Assembly (NCBI GenBank): GCA_002403895.1
Contig: DHIQ01000280.1
Span: forward strand, 1-6,171
DNA: 6,171 bases
Origin: Candidatus Neomicrothrix sp. UBA4742
GTDB taxonomy: Bacteria; Actinomycetota; Acidimicrobiia; Acidimicrobiales; Acidimicrobilacustridaceae
Direction of reading: 5' to 3'
Shown here: positions 6,057 to 6,171 of the stretch, one piece after another
Numbering within the stretch: position 1 is the first letter of the stretch
Layout: each line of letters begins with the position of its first letter
Position numbers and translations under genes: made by a program
The notes under the pieces: generated by a model
Database searches by the model: none
What the model was told of the DNA's origin: nothing
The model's input: only the letters and a program-made list of their open reading frames with translations

Positions 6057-6171
6057 TCAGACCTGAAGCCCCACCGCAACGATGGCCTCGGCGACCACCC
6101 GCAGGCTGGCATGGTTGCTGCGGGCGTGCCCACGTATGAGCTGGTAAGCCTGATCGACCGAGACCGATTTC
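6057..6171 (-). CDS. C-terminal end of an ANTAR-domain protein (partial)
   Basis: On the minus strand a frame is open from the right edge to a TGA at 6059-6057 and gives 37 residues. They include SVDQAYQLIRGHARSN followed by ASLRVVAEAIVAVGLQV at the C-terminus. This fits the end of an ANTAR domain, the three-helix RNA-binding output domain of transcription antiterminators such as AmiR and NasR. The family's Ala and Leu in the helix (AYQLIR), the conserved Ala of HAR, the following Leu, and Ala in VVAEAI are at the expected spacing. Proteins with this ending in actinobacteria often carry a GAF, PAS or response-receiver domain in front; that part lies beyond the window, so the sensor type cannot be told. 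The gene converges on the RaiA-like gene with about 220 bases between stops. Nothing shows that it regulates the sugar-phosphate genes. Confidence 0.8.
   Translation of the reverse strand, partial: KSVSVDQAYQLIRGHARSNHASLRVVAEAIVAVGLQV

Overview
The window is a GC-rich bacterial segment with dense, mostly plus-strand coding. It carries a compact sugar-phosphate module. A transketolase gene overlaps by four bases (ATGA) a gene for a transaldolase/phosphoglucose isomerase fusion protein. A short HPF/RaiA-type ribosome-associated protein gene follows. A converging minus-strand gene enters from the right edge, and only the end of its ANTAR RNA-binding domain is visible. Base composition together with the ANTAR protein points to an actinobacterium, possibly a non-model lineage. 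This is an inference: transaldolase/phosphoglucose isomerase fusions also occur in some proteobacteria, and no rRNA or other marker gene is present to settle it.

Layout: 1-69 is the last 22 codons of an upstream plus-strand gene, perhaps a HAD-type hydrolase. 70-338 is a gap with no secure gene; it holds a set of concentric inverted repeats (71-168) and one open frame of doubtful status (66-326). 339-2441 is tkt. 2438-5290 is the tal-pgi fusion. 5291-5484 is a gap with inverted repeats and a doubtful ATGA-coupled in-frame extension of the next gene. 5485-5835 is the HPF/RaiA-like gene. 5836-6056 is a convergent intergenic region with two hairpin candidates. 6057-6171 is the ANTAR gene fragment on the minus strand.

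Working together, transketolase and transaldolase carry out the non-oxidative pentose phosphate interconversions. Both handle fructose 6-phosphate, which the isomerase domain links to glucose 6-phosphate, so two overlapping reading frames encode three neighbouring activities. No oxidative-branch gene (zwf, gnd, pgl) lies within the window. The RaiA-like gene has its own strong ribosome binding site and a 194-base upstream gap, so it is probably separately controlled and concerned with ribosome protection or hibernation.

I found no CRISPR array, insertion sequence, tRNA, rRNA or obvious new multigene system. The points most worth a second look are the folded leader before tkt, the in-frame region before the RaiA-like gene, and the diverged isomerase half of the fusion.
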